DNA of 64,000 nucleotides from Uloborus plumipes (GCA_038373865.1 JAXGGA010001671.1:1-64000); one strand, 5' to 3'. Shown: positions 1 through 11,327, counted from the stretch's first letter. The notes: generated by a model from the letters alone, not told the origin. A program made the numbers and translations.

Positions 1-125
1 AACCAAATATTTCCCATGCCATAAACACAATCTTAAAAGTCCCCACTTAAACAAATACCCCGCTTAATCGAATATTATTTCTTGGAGCTGACAGTATTGG
101 TTTAAGCAGGTCTGACAGTATATAT
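1..125. repeat. Fragment of a dispersed DNA-transposon-like repeat (copy A)
   Basis: This stretch matches, with scattered differences, the segment at about 61260-61365: both contain a run reading 'aaccaaata', 'atgccata', 'cttaatc', 'tatttcttgga' and 'gtttaagc' in the same order. The phrases resemble the terminal part of pogo/Tigger-type elements in which 'cgcttaa' motifs recur. Only part of the element lies in the window, so its ends and target duplication cannot be judged. Confidence 0.55.
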
Positions 126-392
126 ACATATATATAATGATTTTCAAACATAATTAATAGTTATTTTTCTTTAAAACTAGTGTTGTATTGGAAATCAAAA
201 CCTTTTACTTAATGCATTGAAGTTGAAACTAAGTTACATTTCATTAAAAACCTATGCATTTTAAATTCAAACCATTTAATCATTTATGTTCATATCATGA
301 AAGTTTGCTTTATCATATATTGCTTATAAGTACTCAGGAAATCAGTTAATAAATTTTGCTGATCAATTCTTATCAGCAAAAACCTTTTTTAG
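126..392. other. Unassigned AT-rich sequence
   Basis: I see no open reading frame, repeat or splice signal here that I can support; there is a short TA-rich microsatellite at about 119-137. Confidence 0.4.
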
Positions 393-858
393 TTTTGGTC
401 TCCTTATCTGAAGAAAGATATTAATGTATTAGAAAGGGTACAAAGAAGGGCTACAAGGTTAGTAAACGTATTTTCTAATCTAGACTATGATTCCAGACTT
501 AGAATGCTTAATATGTATAGTCTTGAGCAAAGGAGAACCAGAGGAGACATGATTCAGTTATTTAAATTTATTAAAATGAATGATGTTGCAGGGTTGGATT
601 TTTGCATGGAAAGCAGGACAAGGGGTCATTGTTTTAAGCTGTTTAAACCTCAGGCTAACCTGGAAATTCGAAAAAATTACTACTTTAGCAGGGTAGTGGG
701 AACTTGGAACAGTTTACCGGAAGAGGCGGTAAAGAGCAATGGAGTAGATAGCTTTAAGAGGGCCATTGATCTTCATTGGGGTCTTTAATTTGACCAGGAC
801 CAGCCCAGTTGGGCTCAGAGCCTGCTGCTGGTCGTCGCATTTGTATTTGTAATTCTTA
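393..858 (+). pseudogene. 5'-truncated LINE 3' end: reverse-transcriptase C-terminus plus 3' UTR
   Basis: An open frame from about 393 to 788 encodes the last ~130 residues of a non-LTR retrotransposon ORF2 (motifs ERVQRRATRLVN, LEQRRTRGD, FKLFKPQ, TWNSLPEE and the end FKRAIDLHWGL), the segment after the polymerase core in CR1/jockey-like elements. It has no catalytic reverse-transcriptase motifs, so it is 5'-truncated and not functional. A short 3' UTR follows, containing a GC-rich imperfect hairpin (GACCAG..., CTGGTC) and ending in the tail 'catttgtatttgta'. The same 3' end recurs at 17229, 22363 (minus), 24150 and 32798 (minus), marking one family. The reading frame is undamaged, so the insertion is fairly young. 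It lies in what appears to be an intron upstream of the first zinc-finger exon. Confidence 0.85.
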
Positions 859-1326
859 TCCCATTCTTAACTGTTGATCAATTGTTTTACAGCTTTCTTT
901 CTCTCTACAGTACATAGCCTGATAAGGTTCTGACAACAGAAAAGAGTTATTTACATTACATAATGACATAATTGAATTTAACACCCATATGAAAGTAGCT
1001 TAAAGGACATGGAATTCATTAGAGCCTTATTCAGATATATCTGATGTTAATTTTTTTTTCTTTTGAAAAACAAGTTATATGGGTTCTATCGCCTTTACAT
1101 TATTTTGGCAAAAGTTATCAATAGCTCTGGTATTTACGCCAGTATTGTCGTCCTGCAATAAAAAGTGGGTAAATATTTGCTGATAGTACAAAAATGCTTG
1201 TATCTTCTTTTTTTAAAACCGTATTTTTAAAGTATGAAATTTTGCAGATTCATTATTAGTATACATAAACACCTAAATGTTTTTCCATTATGTGTTTTTT
1301 TCTTACAAATTAATCATGTGTTTCAG
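859..1326 (+). other. Intronic sequence before the first zinc-finger exon
   Basis: No gene or clear repeat. The last part is rich in T and C and ends in the acceptor 'atgtgtttcag' at 1316-1326, immediately before the zinc-finger exon. Confidence 0.5.
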
Positions 1327-1577
1327 GGTTTGAAGATTATGGGGCGCCAAGAGTGGTGACCAGTATGTCATGGAACGATGTTAAACACCGACTGAGCAAC
1401 CTGAGTTACTGTGAATTTTGTAGAAAAGCTTTCACCCAAAAGTGCCATCTAAAAGATCACCTAAAAACTCACACTGGGGAAAAACCATATGTTTGCAATA
1501 TTTGTGGATACCGTACCATTCAAAAAAGTAACCTTACTAGGCATGCGAAGAAACTTCATCCGCCTAGTATCTCATAG
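1327..1577 (+). CDS. Alternative terminal C2H2 zinc-finger exon 1 (two fingers)
   Basis: Terminal coding exon, 82 residues after a split codon, ending in TAG at 1575-1577. It starts directly after an acceptor AG (1325-1326); two bases complete a codon begun in an upstream exon, the phase shared by all the zinc-finger exons here. The leader begins FEDYG. Finger 1 has C28, C31, H44, H48 ([17 protein letters not shown]), then a canonical TGEKP linker, then finger 2 with C56, C59, H72 and H77, the last pair spaced by four residues instead of three. No third finger; the exon ends eight residues or fewer after finger 2. The role, sequence-specific DNA binding as the C-terminus of a BTB-type or similar regulator, is inferred from family architecture; no upstream exon is visible. 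An initiating ATG inside this exon is unlikely because the leader is open back to the splice site. Confidence 0.85.
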
Positions 1578-2136
1578 AAACCCTTATTTTTCATTGAAGG
1601 TTTGCTTTTTGTGAACTTGCTAAAAACATTTGATGCCACTAAAATATGAAAAATTGTTAAACCATCTTTTTTTTTATCATAGAAAAATTAGGTGTTATGT
1701 AGATAGTGTTTTATAAAAACCAGTCTGAGTTATTAAATTTCGCTTATTTTAGTCGGGTCGTGTTAAATTTGCTTGCTTGAAATTTGAATATAGCAAATGT
1801 TAAAAATGATATGGAGTAGAATGATTTATTTCTGAATTCAGAAAGAGATGGGAGAAACTTTAGCATGAACTATTTAATATTATTAATTACTGCATTACTA
1901 ATAAATTTTTCAGAAAATTTATTTTAAGAAAAATAGACAAAGGTGCCCTCAAAAATATATTACAGCAATCCCCACAAATGTATAAATCTGTGTAATGATG
2001 CCATCCATAACTGCCATACATTCATAACAAACTTGTTTGTGAAGCTACCTAATTTTTTTTGCATTCTCCCAAACTCTATAATGAAGTAATATCGCATGAA
2101 TTTTTCATAAAACAATGAAATTCTCCAAAAGAGGTA
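1578..2136 (+). other. 3' flank of exon 1
   Basis: Probable 3' UTR followed by intergenic or intronic DNA. AT-rich, with no further open frame that I can support. Confidence 0.4.
1900..1905 (+). promoter_or_regulatory. Candidate polyadenylation signal for exon 1
   Basis: AATAAA 323 bases after the TAG stop. In AT-rich DNA this hexamer is common, so this is only a candidate. Confidence 0.35.
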
Positions 2137-2678
2137 CAGTGAACTCTCACTTATACACCGCCTCATTTATGCGCCTTTTTCACTTCTATGACGGTTTTGA
2201 ATAGTCCCAGCACATTCAATAGTAAAATAATGATTGTGTCCTTTGTTTATGCTTCGCGCCAAAGATAAATATTTCACTTTTGCACCGGAATTTTCAATAA
2301 AATGTAAAAAAAAATTATTTTCTTCAAAAAATATGCATTTTTCTTCACTTTCCTCTTTGAACGCCACGCCTTTATTGCTCACGGAAGGCATTTTATCCGC
2401 ATAAACTAGAGCTCAGAGAGGGACAATTACCTATTATGGACCGTTTTAAAGAGATCAGTTTGTAATTAGGTATGCTACAATTTTTGTTTTCTCTTTATCA
2501 TTGTAGTTACGTTACAGTAATTGCCCAACCATAGTAATCAGTGCCTTCTGTATAGAAACATTCTTATTCATACTCTCATTAGAACCTATGTTGCATTTTA
2601 GTCATTTAAATAGGCTTGTTCACTTATGTGCCTTTTTCTGTTGGTCCCTTGGGCCGGCGCATAAGTGAGAGTTCACTG
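2137..2678. mobile_element. Non-autonomous pogo/Tigger-type element (542 bp)
   Basis: Terminal inverted repeats 'cagtgaactctcacttat' at 2137 and its complement ending at 2678, flanked on both sides by the TA duplication typical of Tc1/mariner/pogo elements (2135-2136 and 2679-2680). The minus strand keeps an open stretch at 2167-2391 that has no recognisable transposase motif. It abuts the truncated end of a Tc1 element on its right, which suggests it is close to or involved in that truncation. Confidence 0.8.
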
Positions 2679-2699
2679 TAATTTTTATGACTAGAATTT

Positions 2700-3705
2700 C
2701 AGAAGAAATCCCTATGGTAAAATTCCTGCTGCATTATCCTGCTGAAATACAGCACCAGGCAAGCCTTGAAGGAACAGGACAGCTTGGGGCTGTAGAACTT
2801 CATTGATGTACCGGTTGCTGTTCAGGTTACCCACAATTCATAGCAATTGAGATCGTCCGTGATATGATATGGCACCCCAGATCATGACGCCAGGTGTTCA
2901 TCCACTGTGATGTTCGATAATGCACTCTGGAAGGTGGTATTGTCGGACGCGAATGCGGCCATCATGGTGCCACAAATTAAAGCGGTATTTATCAAAAAAC
3001 ACAACATACTGCCAATCAGTACGCCAGTCCTTATGCTGATTGACCCATTGTAGCCGCAGGCAACGATGGTTTAGCTTTAGGTGGATCCTGTATAAAGGAG
3101 TCCTTGCGCGCAGTCCACGATGCAGCAGACGCCTATGAATTGATGAAACACAGAATGAAACGTCTGTAGCTGTTGACCACTGTGCTGCCAGTTGCCTAGA
3201 AGAAGCTGTACGGTCCATCAGCGCCATGCGGATCAGGTGTCTATCATCGCTCGCTGACATTACATTTCGGGGTCCACTCCCGGATATCGGAGTTGTTCGA
3301 CATTCGTTCGTCCACTGCTTCCAAACACGCATCACTGTGCTGCTGTTATGCTGCACACGAGCGGCTACTTTACCATAAGACAATCCAGCTTCACGAAAGC
3401 CGATGATCCTCCCCCATTCAAACTCCGTAAGTTGTTAAAACCTAGCTCTTTTTCGTCGAAGAGGCATAAGCGATGTCTGAGATAACGTTTATCACAAGCA
3501 GATAACCACCTATAACCATACACTCCTTGCTGCAGCCGTCTATTTATTTGGATAAATATGGCTTTCAGAGGGCGCTGCTCAGTGTGCGCATGCACTACGA
3601 GTTTAAAATTGTAATCATTTGCATATCATACCCTACTTAACATTTGCTGAAAATTTCAGCCCATTCACGCAAGTCCTTCATGGTGTTGCAATTTTCACAA
3701 ACATG
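2700..3705 (-). pseudogene. Broken Tc1-family transposase
   Basis: Read on the minus strand, 3595-3365 and 3383-2898 encode in two frames the N-terminal helix-turn-helix part (RSLNGGGSSAF region, then SYGKVAARVQHNSSTVMRVW) and the start of the catalytic domain of a Tc1 transposase, and the frame continues past a break with the motifs VMIWGAIS and QQDNA near 2880-2730. The first catalytic Asp (FFDKYRF) and second (QQDNA) are recognisable; the final acidic residue and C-terminus are missing because the element stops near 2700, next to the pogo-type element ending at 2678. At least one frameshift (about 3370-3400) and the truncation make it inactive. The sequence from 3600 to about 3705 looks like the non-coding 5' end of the same element (cut off without an obvious inverted repeat). 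Confidence 0.85.
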
Positions 3706-4406
3706 AGTTTACACACTTTCAAATTTACAAGAAGCACAAAAGATCTTTTATTTTTGGGTGTGATTCTGCTGGTGCCCATGTCCCTACTTTTACACTTAAC
3801 TCTTACACTTAAACTTTTGTCACTTAATTATTCATACAAAGTCTCCCTAATGTCATTTTTCGATGCTAACAGCTATGCCCTACAGTTGTTCAGTTTTGTA
3901 GTTTCTTGTTAAGTATATGATATATTTGCTGTGTAGTTTATAATCTTGTTCATATGTATTACCTGGGTCTTTATTGAAACGTACAGAGAAGGACTTATTT
4001 TATTCTGACAACATTTATTTTTAAGTTAAATGAACCTTAAAGTGATTGCATACCGAAAGAAGATCTGATAGACCGTTAATATTGTTTTTATATGGCACAC
4101 ATAAATACATTCAATTTGTTGTCTTTCATATTTTAGCAATTGTACTAAACCAATACTTAACATTGTGGGGTCTCTAATTTTATGTGTACCTTATTATATT
4201 CATGTGACAATCTTGTACACCCTCATTTTATTTTCTTAATTATAAAAATTTCATATTGCAAATAAATTTTTATAAAAAATTAATGATATTTTTGTCCGAA
4301 GTTGCTATATGCGGTATTTTATGTGTTGCTTCATTTTAGTTTCTTAGTTTGAATACGCAACTGGAATGTTTGTGCCACTAGTTATCATAAAACGGGCCTA
4401 ACATAA
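3706..4406. other. Unassigned sequence
   Basis: AT-rich DNA without a convincing gene. The open frame across 3619-3912 overlaps the Tc1 end, is hydrophobic and has no recognisable domain. Confidence 0.4.
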
Positions 4407-4590
4407 TACCGTAAAATCCCGAAAGTATCACCCCCCCTCGAATGTACCCCCCCCCCCCCCCCCATAATTTGTCTAAATGGAAATTTATTTTAAATCCTGA
4501 ATATACTTAATCTTTAATCTTGATCCCCCTCCTGAAATGTATCTGTTTGGTTTTGAAAAGGAGGGGGGTTACTTTCGGGATTTTACGGTA
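4407..4590. mobile_element. Palindromic MITE (184 bp) with C-run
   Basis: Ends are perfect inverted repeats ('taccgtaaaatcccgaaagt' and complement). The terminal TA on each side fits a Tc1/mariner/pogo-type target site. The interior has a run of C at about 4448-4463 and a G-run partner near 4561, so the whole unit can fold on itself. Confidence 0.75.
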
Positions 4591-4799
4591 AGAATAAAAT
4601 GGTTTTAAATCAAGCGTTAAAGTACAGATAATATACCAAAAGTAGCTTAGAATGAGTTCTTGGAACAACAATTTTAAAGTACTTTCAGTTGGAAACTTCC
4701 GTCTAATATCCTTTTTCTAACATCTATAAAAATAACTTTAAATGTGTTTTATGCGTGAGAGCTGATGAATCTCTCTTCTTTCATTTCTAGAATAATTTT

Positions 4800-5868
4800 C
4801 AATTGTGTTGTTAAAAATCTTCAATGTTGAAAAATTTCTAGTGCCCCTCCAAATCTTATTCTCTTAAAGTCACCTGACATAGCTTAAAAATGTCTTTTTT
4901 GACCTTCAGTTTCAAAACATTTTCAATGTTTGTGTAAATGTGCACCTAATATTGCAACAAATATTATAAATTAGCTGTTCAAAAATTTATATCAAATAAT
5001 TTCTGAGAAAAGTCCCTGAACTCTGAACTTTCTCCTAACATCACCAAAAACAACCGCCTCCACCCCAAAAAAAAAATGGGGGGAGGGGGCTTTGATCTCG
5101 AAAACTTTCCGATTGCTGGCAACTAACCCAACACCTTCACATGACCACACATAGCTTAAAATTTCATTTTTGGAAAGTTCCTTATGAAAGCACCTGTACC
5201 TTTTCTTCCCAAAGATTACCTAAAATTATTAATTCCCAAAGATTACCTAACTTTAATTTCAATAAGATGTCAATAGGAAACTTTAAAATCATCCTCCCCT
5301 TTTAACCTCCTGCCTCCTTTAAATTCCTATAGTAGTGTTTTCCAAACATCAAAGACGAGAAATTACTGTAATAGAACCGTTGGATACCTAATGTCACCGA
5401 AAATATTCTAAAATTTCGCCTTATAAAAGACTTCAATTTAAATTTGGGTTAAAGATTTACTCTGAACTCTTTTGCTCTCCTAATGTAACCAATGATAGCT
5501 TAGTGTTTTTCACATTGCAATGCTAAAAATATATTGAGAGTTCCCAAACTCTTCATGCACTTAACAGCACTAAATAAGCATAACTCTGCATTTTCCCAAC
5601 CTCAATTCCGGAATTTTTTAACGGGGCTCCCGAATCTCCTTGATCGCCAAAGTTAATGGCACTTCCCATCAATGTACTAAAAAAAATCAGAATTATTAGA
5701 AATTTTAAGTTTTAAAGATTTTAGCAAAAGGCCTCGTACCTCTCCCTTTCACCTCCACCCATCATCTTCCTGTAATGCCACTTAAATTTTGTTTTTAAGA
5801 TTCCAATTTAGAAACATTCCTCACAAGAATTCTAGCCCCTCCCAAGAAGCTATCTTGGGTGCGCCACT
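4800..5868. repeat. Long degenerate repeat with internal periodic motif
   Basis: The phrase 'tcacc..a.atagcttaaaa' followed by a T-rich 'tttttggaaa'-like segment recurs irregularly (about 4870, 5150, 5210, 5395, 5490), separated by pyrimidine-rich 'cccctcc' tracts. Related sequence occurs at about 10920-11260 and 30290-30720. The right end reads 'gcgccactg', like hAT termini of the 'cagtggcg' type, so it may be a hAT derivative, but I cannot place its left end. Confidence 0.45.
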
Positions 5869-7327
5869 GCCTGTTAGCATCTAAGCTTTGGATTTTTAGA
5901 GTAAAAGCAGTCATAAGAGTTGAATTTCAGCTATTTGTTTTACAGAAGAATGAAGTTAGTCTTCTGTTTTTATTAGAAGATTCCGTGTTTTCTCTGACAA
6001 GGTACATAGGTACAAGGGATGTAATAAAATTAATGTTCAAGATAAAGACAAAATTAGAGCAAGAATTAAATTTACAACGTAAAAAAAAATATATTATGGA
6101 AATAGCCTAGATATATATCATTGCACTTATGTATCTCAATATCCCAAATTATCAAAGATGTCTGACATATGCACTTACTATTTCAATGCATATGTTTTCT
6201 TGTTTCTTGTTGCATGGTTTTGTAATTCATGCAGTTATGTGTTTTATGTTCATAGGGATTCACCATGAAGCAAATAGACTGATTACCGATAAACTAACAG
6301 GGGCGATTAATGATCATAATGATTTTTATTGTTGTAATTTCTCTATTACTGTTTTTTTCCTATATTGCAAAATTTTATAGATTTTCTGTGAACAACTTTT
6401 CATATTATTGTTAATTGCTTGTATACAGTAAAAACTTTTACCTTGATTGCTACTTTTTTTGCTTATTTGTATCCACTTAATCATCGACTTTTATTCTCTT
6501 TGAAAATTATAAGGTAGTCTTAAAGCACCAAGTTAGGTTGGACATAGAAAAAAAGTATTGACATATGAAGCATGTTGCAACATGGAAAGTAACCTTTTAT
6601 ATGAAACAAAAACTCAATTAAGAAAATTAACTCTACTTCAACCATAAATTCAAAAAAACTTAAGACATGTATACAAGAAATTTATTACGTCAAATGATAG
6701 ATGAAATAATGAAATAAAGTGAAGCATTGTGTTGTGCAGAAGTAAAGATATATCAACTAGATAGCAATAGTTTATGTCCTGACTTAGCAATCCTGAAATA
6801 TTCATGTTCTTACATTACAATTTAAGAGTACCCAGATTTAATTTTTATAGTAGTGTTGGGCAAACTTCTGCAGTGAGGATTAGTTTTGAAAATGCATTTA
6901 GTTTCATGCAATTTTTACATTGATTGTCTCTATTTTCGGCAGTATACTTTCATGCTACATGGTATACTTATGTTGCGGAAAATGACATTCATTTATTGTT
7001 AATAAATTTATTCATCTTGGTTTTTTTTTCAAAGAGTACTAAAGGGCTTAAAAATCATTAAAAGTATATTTAAATATTTTCCCGCCAATTAATGAGCAAA
7101 ACTTATCCAACTATGATTAATTGGCAAAGTGGCCAATTGATGATTAATCAGCGCATCTCCAATGTAGGCCGTCTAGATCTAAATGTTTGTCTACGCTAAA
7201 ATTGGATCATTCATCTGGTGTAAATGTGTTTTAAAGAAATATTTTAAATTTGTTTAATGTAATCAATTTCAAAAAAAAAAAATTGCTCTTTTAAAAATGT
7301 TTTAATAAAAAATCTCTTTTTTTTTAG
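5869..7327 (+). other. Intronic sequence before exon 2
   Basis: No gene or clear element seen. The open frames at 5859-6110 and 6129-6380 have no domain and the composition of surrounding AT-rich DNA. The segment ends in a long poly-T tract and the acceptor 'tttttttagac' used by the zinc-finger exon. Confidence 0.45.
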
Positions 7328-7668
7328 ACCTGGAAATGTATTGTGCTGCAGAAACATCTTACCTGCCTTGTATTTTACCTGAATTTGATGACCAAGATTT
7401 CAACAAGAATTTAGAAAGACCATACGTTTGCCTTATTTGTGGTAAAAGTTTTACCCAAAAACCATGGCTTAAAAGACATCAAAAGATCCACACAGGCGAA
7501 AAGCCTTTTGTTTGTGAATTTTGCGGGTATCGTACAAGCCAGAAGCATCATTTGTCTAGACATTTAAGACTTCATACTGGGGAGAAACCCTATTCTTGCA
7601 TTCAGTGTGATTACCGATCAACTCATCTCGAATCTCTTAAGCTACATGTGCAAAAGCATGCTAAATGA
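7328..7668 (+). CDS. Alternative terminal C2H2 zinc-finger exon 2 (three fingers)
   Basis: Terminal coding exon of 112 residues after the split codon, ending in TGA at 7666-7668. It follows acceptor AG at 7326-7327 in the same phase as the others. The leader starts LEMYCAAETS. Three complete C2H2 fingers: C34/C37/H50/H54, C62/C65/H78/H82, C90/C93/H106/H110, joined by two canonical TGEKP linkers. Finger 2 carries the array's near-constant CGYRTSQKHHLSRH sequence. With three intact fingers and no damage it is one of the best-preserved members, and the one I would use as reference for the family. Role inferred: DNA-binding C-terminus chosen by alternative splicing. Confidence 0.9.
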
Positions 7669-8229
7669 GTGTAATATGGATGAATGTTGTCTAAATCTTA
7701 CTTGATAGGTTCTTCCTTTGGAAAATGGGAATCCAGCTTCAGGTTTTGCTGGGGTTCATTAATGTATGAGCACATAAAATAGAAAAGATGGCATACAAAA
7801 TAGCACGAATAGCAAGTCTGAGACTTTTCCCCATTCTTTACTCGAAATTGAAATCCCCAAAATGCAATTTAGACTATCTTTGGCCATGTTAGAGAGGGAG
7901 AGGTGGTAGGTATTCCATGACCTAACTTAACCCTGAATGAGCACTTGCTACCTTGTATATGTAGAGCATTAAGATAACTTTCATGCATTTAAAGCAGGCT
8001 GGAATCTCTGGCAAACATGACTATTCATCCCTGCACTGCTGCCATTGACAGTTATATTGTATTCTCCTTTTTAGCTTTTATAATACATTTACATTATAGT
8101 TATAACATTTAACGTATAAGTTGATAACTCAGTCACTCAAATATTGTGGTCGCTTGCATTTTAAGAATTTTCTATTTCCTATCAAAGTTCCCCAGGTTTA
8201 CTTAAAATTGCGTATCTTCTTTAGTAGTA
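7669..8229 (+). other. 3' flank of exon 2
   Basis: Likely 3' UTR and following DNA; no strong AATAAA close to the stop. The segment ends at the TA target site of the pogo-like element. Confidence 0.4.
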
Positions 8230-10569
8230 CAGTCAAACCTGTCTATCTCGAATTTCAAGGGAAGGAAAAAAAATTCGAGATAAAGAGGTTTCGAGATATG
8301 GAGGTTTTGAGAAACTATTTGAAATTTGATGAAAATTTGAATTTTTTACTCAACATAATATATACAACAAATTAAAATTCTTTTGCATTAATTTTTCTCA
8401 GTATTTATTTACAATTAATTAAGTAAATACTTTGTTACAAGTTAAAGGAACAACTATGATTGAAATGGAATTTTAAGCATACCTTTCTTAAGTAAAATAG
8501 TCTTTCATTGTTTTTTTGGTGCCTGATTTTCTTTGATTCAACTATCCTCTTAAGGTTAGCAATTGCTGAAAATCCATCTTGGCCAACATGTTCTTGGTAT
8601 TCGAGGAAAGTTGTCAATGTCTCAAGAGCTTTTTCTGCTTCTTTTGCAGTCACTTTAGGTGCTTCTTCCTGGATCTCCTCTTCTTCTTCTGAATCAGCTC
8701 TTAAATTCTCCACGATTTCAGCATCGGTTAAGGCTCCAGATGTGGCCAGAGAATCATCAACGTCTAGAAATTCTTCAAAAGTAATGTCAACGTTCATCCG
8801 ATCCTTAATGATTTTCCAGTCTTGGGCACTTACGGCATTTTCTTCGGTCATTGTGTCGACAGTTGCTTGCTTTTCTTCCTCTTCAACACAATCTGCATCA
8901 TTTTCACCGCTTTCTTGCTCTTGGCATCTATGTTTGAAACCAGCTTTACTGAAGCAATTTTGAATTGTAGTCTCAGTGACATTTCTCCAGGCATAATCCA
9001 CCATCCTCATAGCATCCAGTACGTTTATTTTTGGAAGAGTGTCCCCTTCATCAATAGCATCTAGAAGTTTGCGAACTAACTGCTTTCTATATCCAGCTTT
9101 GAAGCTACGAATTATGCCCTGATCTAGAGGCTGTAGCTTCGAAGTTGTGTTAGGTGGCAAAAACTTCACAGTGACATTTTTCAAAGTCGGGAGATCTGAA
9201 TGCGCACTGCAGTTATCCACTAAAAGGAGAATTTTACGTTTTTTCAGCCGCATGGTCTTGTCGAGATTAATTAGCCAGTCACTGAATATTTTACCCGTCA
9301 TCCATGCTTTTTTATTTGCTTTATAGGTAAAGGGAAAAGACTTGATTTTGGCGAAACACCTAGGTTTCTCGGAACGGCCGATCATCAGAGGAGGAAGTTT
9401 CTCTGAACCATCTTCATTCGCAGCCAAAAGTACCGTCACTCGAGCTTTGCTTTGCTTTCCTCCTCTACATTCTTCGTTCTTAAATGCAGCCGTTTTATCC
9501 GGTAGGCATTGGAAAAAAAGTCCAGTTTCATCTGCATTGAAAACATTCATCGGCTCAAAATCCTTTACCACGGAAGGAATTTCTTTTATCCAGTCTGCAC
9601 AAATATTTTCTGGTACAGAGGCACTTTCACCACAAAGTTTTCGGAAAACAATGTCGTGTCTATTTTTGAAACTTTCCAGCCATCCATTGCTGCCTTTGAA
9701 TGCCTCGCCATAGCCAAGTTGTTTGGAAAAATCTTCCGCCTTACTTTGTAACATTAATCCACTTATTGGAACACCTTGGTCTCTGCATTGGGTGAACCAT
9801 TTTAACATGCAATCGTCCACATCCGGAAAAGCACATGTTCGAATTTTTTTCGCAGTTTTATTTAGCTGAAAATTTTGCTCCACCGTCGTTCTGTTTTTAA
9901 TTATCATTGAAAGCGTACTAGCCGGAATACTAAACTTAGCAGCGATTTCATTTCTTTTCATTAATGGATTTTCGTCCAAAAATTCTAGAATTTTCATTTT
10001 TTCATCATTTGAAAGAATTTTTAACTTTCTTTTCACGCCTTTCTTCTCAGACATTATCAAAATTTTAAGCAAGAGAGCAACCACAGAACTGTAACCCAAA
10101 AACAGTGAAATGGCTGTTAATTTGTATGACCTTTAAGCATGAGCTTGAAAAGTTCACCCCACGTGTCAAATTTGTCACGTCCACCTCCCACCTCATTGTC
10201 CCACTCTGTGCCACCTGCTCTTCTTCCGAGAAAGCTCTCGAAATCACTGTCCTTTCGATAGTCTTCCAAGAAAACCTATTCCCGGAACGCATTCCTCCCA
10301 TTTTTCCATTGCCCCCTCTGCCCTTGAGAACAATGTCACTGTTTCTGAGTGAAAAAAAAAAGTTTTTGGTTGCTATTTTTCGGATTACTGGGCTTCGAAT
10401 TCGAAAATCTGCATCGCTGAAATTCGAGATATAGAGGTTTTCGTTAACAAAAATTCGAGATAAACTTGGAAAATACATTGATTTTTGGCAGCAAATGCAG
10501 GGAGATTAAAAAATTTCGAGATAGACGAGTTTTCGAGATAAGCAGGTTCAAGATAGACAGGTTCGACTG
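8230..10569 (-). mobile_element. Complete pogo/Tigger-like DNA transposon (2340 bp)
   Basis: Flanked by TA on both sides (8228-8229, 10570-10571). The termini are inverted repeats: 'cagtcaaacctgtctatctc' at 8230 and a diverged complement ending at 10569 ('gacaggttcgactg'). Phrases of the type 'ttcgagataaa' are repeated in the subterminal regions (about 8270-8310 and 10425-10550). It contains one uninterrupted transposase gene on the minus strand. It lies downstream of zinc-finger exon 2. Confidence 0.92.
8435..10054 (-). CDS. Pogo/Tigger-like transposase, apparently intact
   Basis: A 539-residue protein starting MSEKKGVKRK. The open frame continues 15 codons upstream to an ATG at 10099, but the inner start fits the usual N-terminus, just ahead of the basic helix-turn-helix. 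Residues ~10-55 form a CENP-B/Psq-type helix-turn-helix (RNEIAAKFSIPASTLSMIIK); ~65-135 a second CENPB-type DNA-binding region (GWLESFKNRH). The DDE_1 catalytic domain follows with D175 (NADETG), D280 (LVDNCSAHS) and D311 (LQPLDQG), a DDD-type triad as known for pogo. The acidic tail (DSEEEEEIQEE near residue 455) is also typical. No stop or frameshift, so the copy may be recent and perhaps active, or domesticated; the surrounding inverted repeats and TA duplication favour a transposon. Long open frames on the opposite strand are shadows. Confidence 0.93.
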   Translation of the reverse strand: MSEKKGVKRKLKILSNDEKMKILEFLDENPLMKRNEIAAKFSIPASTLSMIIKNRTTVEQNFQLNKTAKKIRTCAFPDVDDCMLKWFTQCRDQGVPISGLMLQSKAEDFSKQLGYGEAFKGSNGWLESFKNRHDIVFRKLCGESASVPENICADWIKEIPSVVKDFEPMNVFNADETGLFFQCLPDKTAAFKNEECRGGKQSKARVTVLLAANEDGSEKLPPLMIGRSEKPRCFAKIKSFPFTYKANKKAWMTGKIFSDWLINLDKTMRLKKRKILLLVDNCSAHSDLPTLKNVTVKFLPPNTTSKLQPLDQGIIRSFKAGYRKQLVRKLLDAIDEGDTLPKINVLDAMRMVDYAWRNVTETTIQNCFSKAGFKHRCQEQESGENDADCVEEEEKQATVDTMTEENAVSAQDWKIIKDRMNVDITFEEFLDVDDSLATSGALTDAEIVENLRADSEEEEEIQEEAPKVTAKEAEKALETLTTFLEYQEHVGQDGFSAIANLKRIVESKKIRHQKNNERLFYLRKVCLKFHFNHSCSFNL

Positions 10570-10880
10570 TACTACTCATTTTACACAAAACAATGGTGGA
10601 TTCCCAATTTAACTTTGACTTGTACTGTAATTATGTATATTTTTTAACTCCCTGACTGTTCTGGACATCTTATGATGTCCATTTAATATGTAATTCTGGA
10701 ATTGCTGAACCACCGGGGGGTTAAACTTTCCTCAAAGATTGTGGCCCAGTCTGTTGAAGTAATATTTTATTTTGCTATATCCGAAATATTTTTAATTGGG
10801 TACTCGTAGTACAAGTGAAAAGTTATGGGTCACGAAGTTATGCTGCTAATCGAAAACTCAGTTTGCAGATACCTGCTGAC
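10570..10880. other. Unassigned sequence
   Basis: No gene or repeat recognised. Confidence 0.35.
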
Positions 10881-10884
10881 CATA

Positions 10885-11260
10885 AATGGAACAGGGGCAT
10901 AGGCCTAGGCAGATACGCAACTACCCCTCCCTATAGGAGAACCGCCGTTTTCAATGAAGCTCCTTAGTGTCGCCAAAATTAATTTTAAATGGCACTTCAA
11001 TTTCTAAAATTTTTTGGAGGATAGCTGCTTAATTGTCCCCTCCCCCACCCTCCACCTGACCAAAATAGCAAAAAATGTTTTTACGGGGGGGGGGGGGGGG
11101 TTTGAACTTAAATTTCAAGCAATTTCCAAGGCATAACCAAAGGCAACATAAAAATGACCTCATTTTCGAAAAAATATTGGAAAGGGGACTCCTACACCCT
11201 TTTCCTTTAAGTGTTCTAAAATTGCCAAAAATAAGGAATTTTGACATGAATTTAAAAAAT
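10885..11260. repeat. Degenerate repeat related to 4800-5868
   Basis: Begins near 'aggcagatacgcaactaccc' and carries the 'cttagtgtcgccaaaatt' and 'cttcaatttctaaaat' phrases seen in the 4800-5868 repeat, with C-rich and G-rich tracts (G run at 11085-11100). No coding content; open frames here arise from low-complexity tracts. Confidence 0.4.
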
Positions 11261-11327
11261 GTATCTGGAGGTGAACGCAGACACCTTTACCCTAACCATA
11301 TTTAACACCAGCAAAGATAGACTACAG

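Noticed and set aside
3619..3912. Open frame of 97 codons, hydrophobic
   Set aside because: Overlaps the non-coding end of the Tc1 element, no homology or splice context.
8508..9751. Several + strand open frames of 80-151 codons
   Set aside because: They lie opposite the pogo-like transposase and have no domain; they are shadows of its codon pattern.
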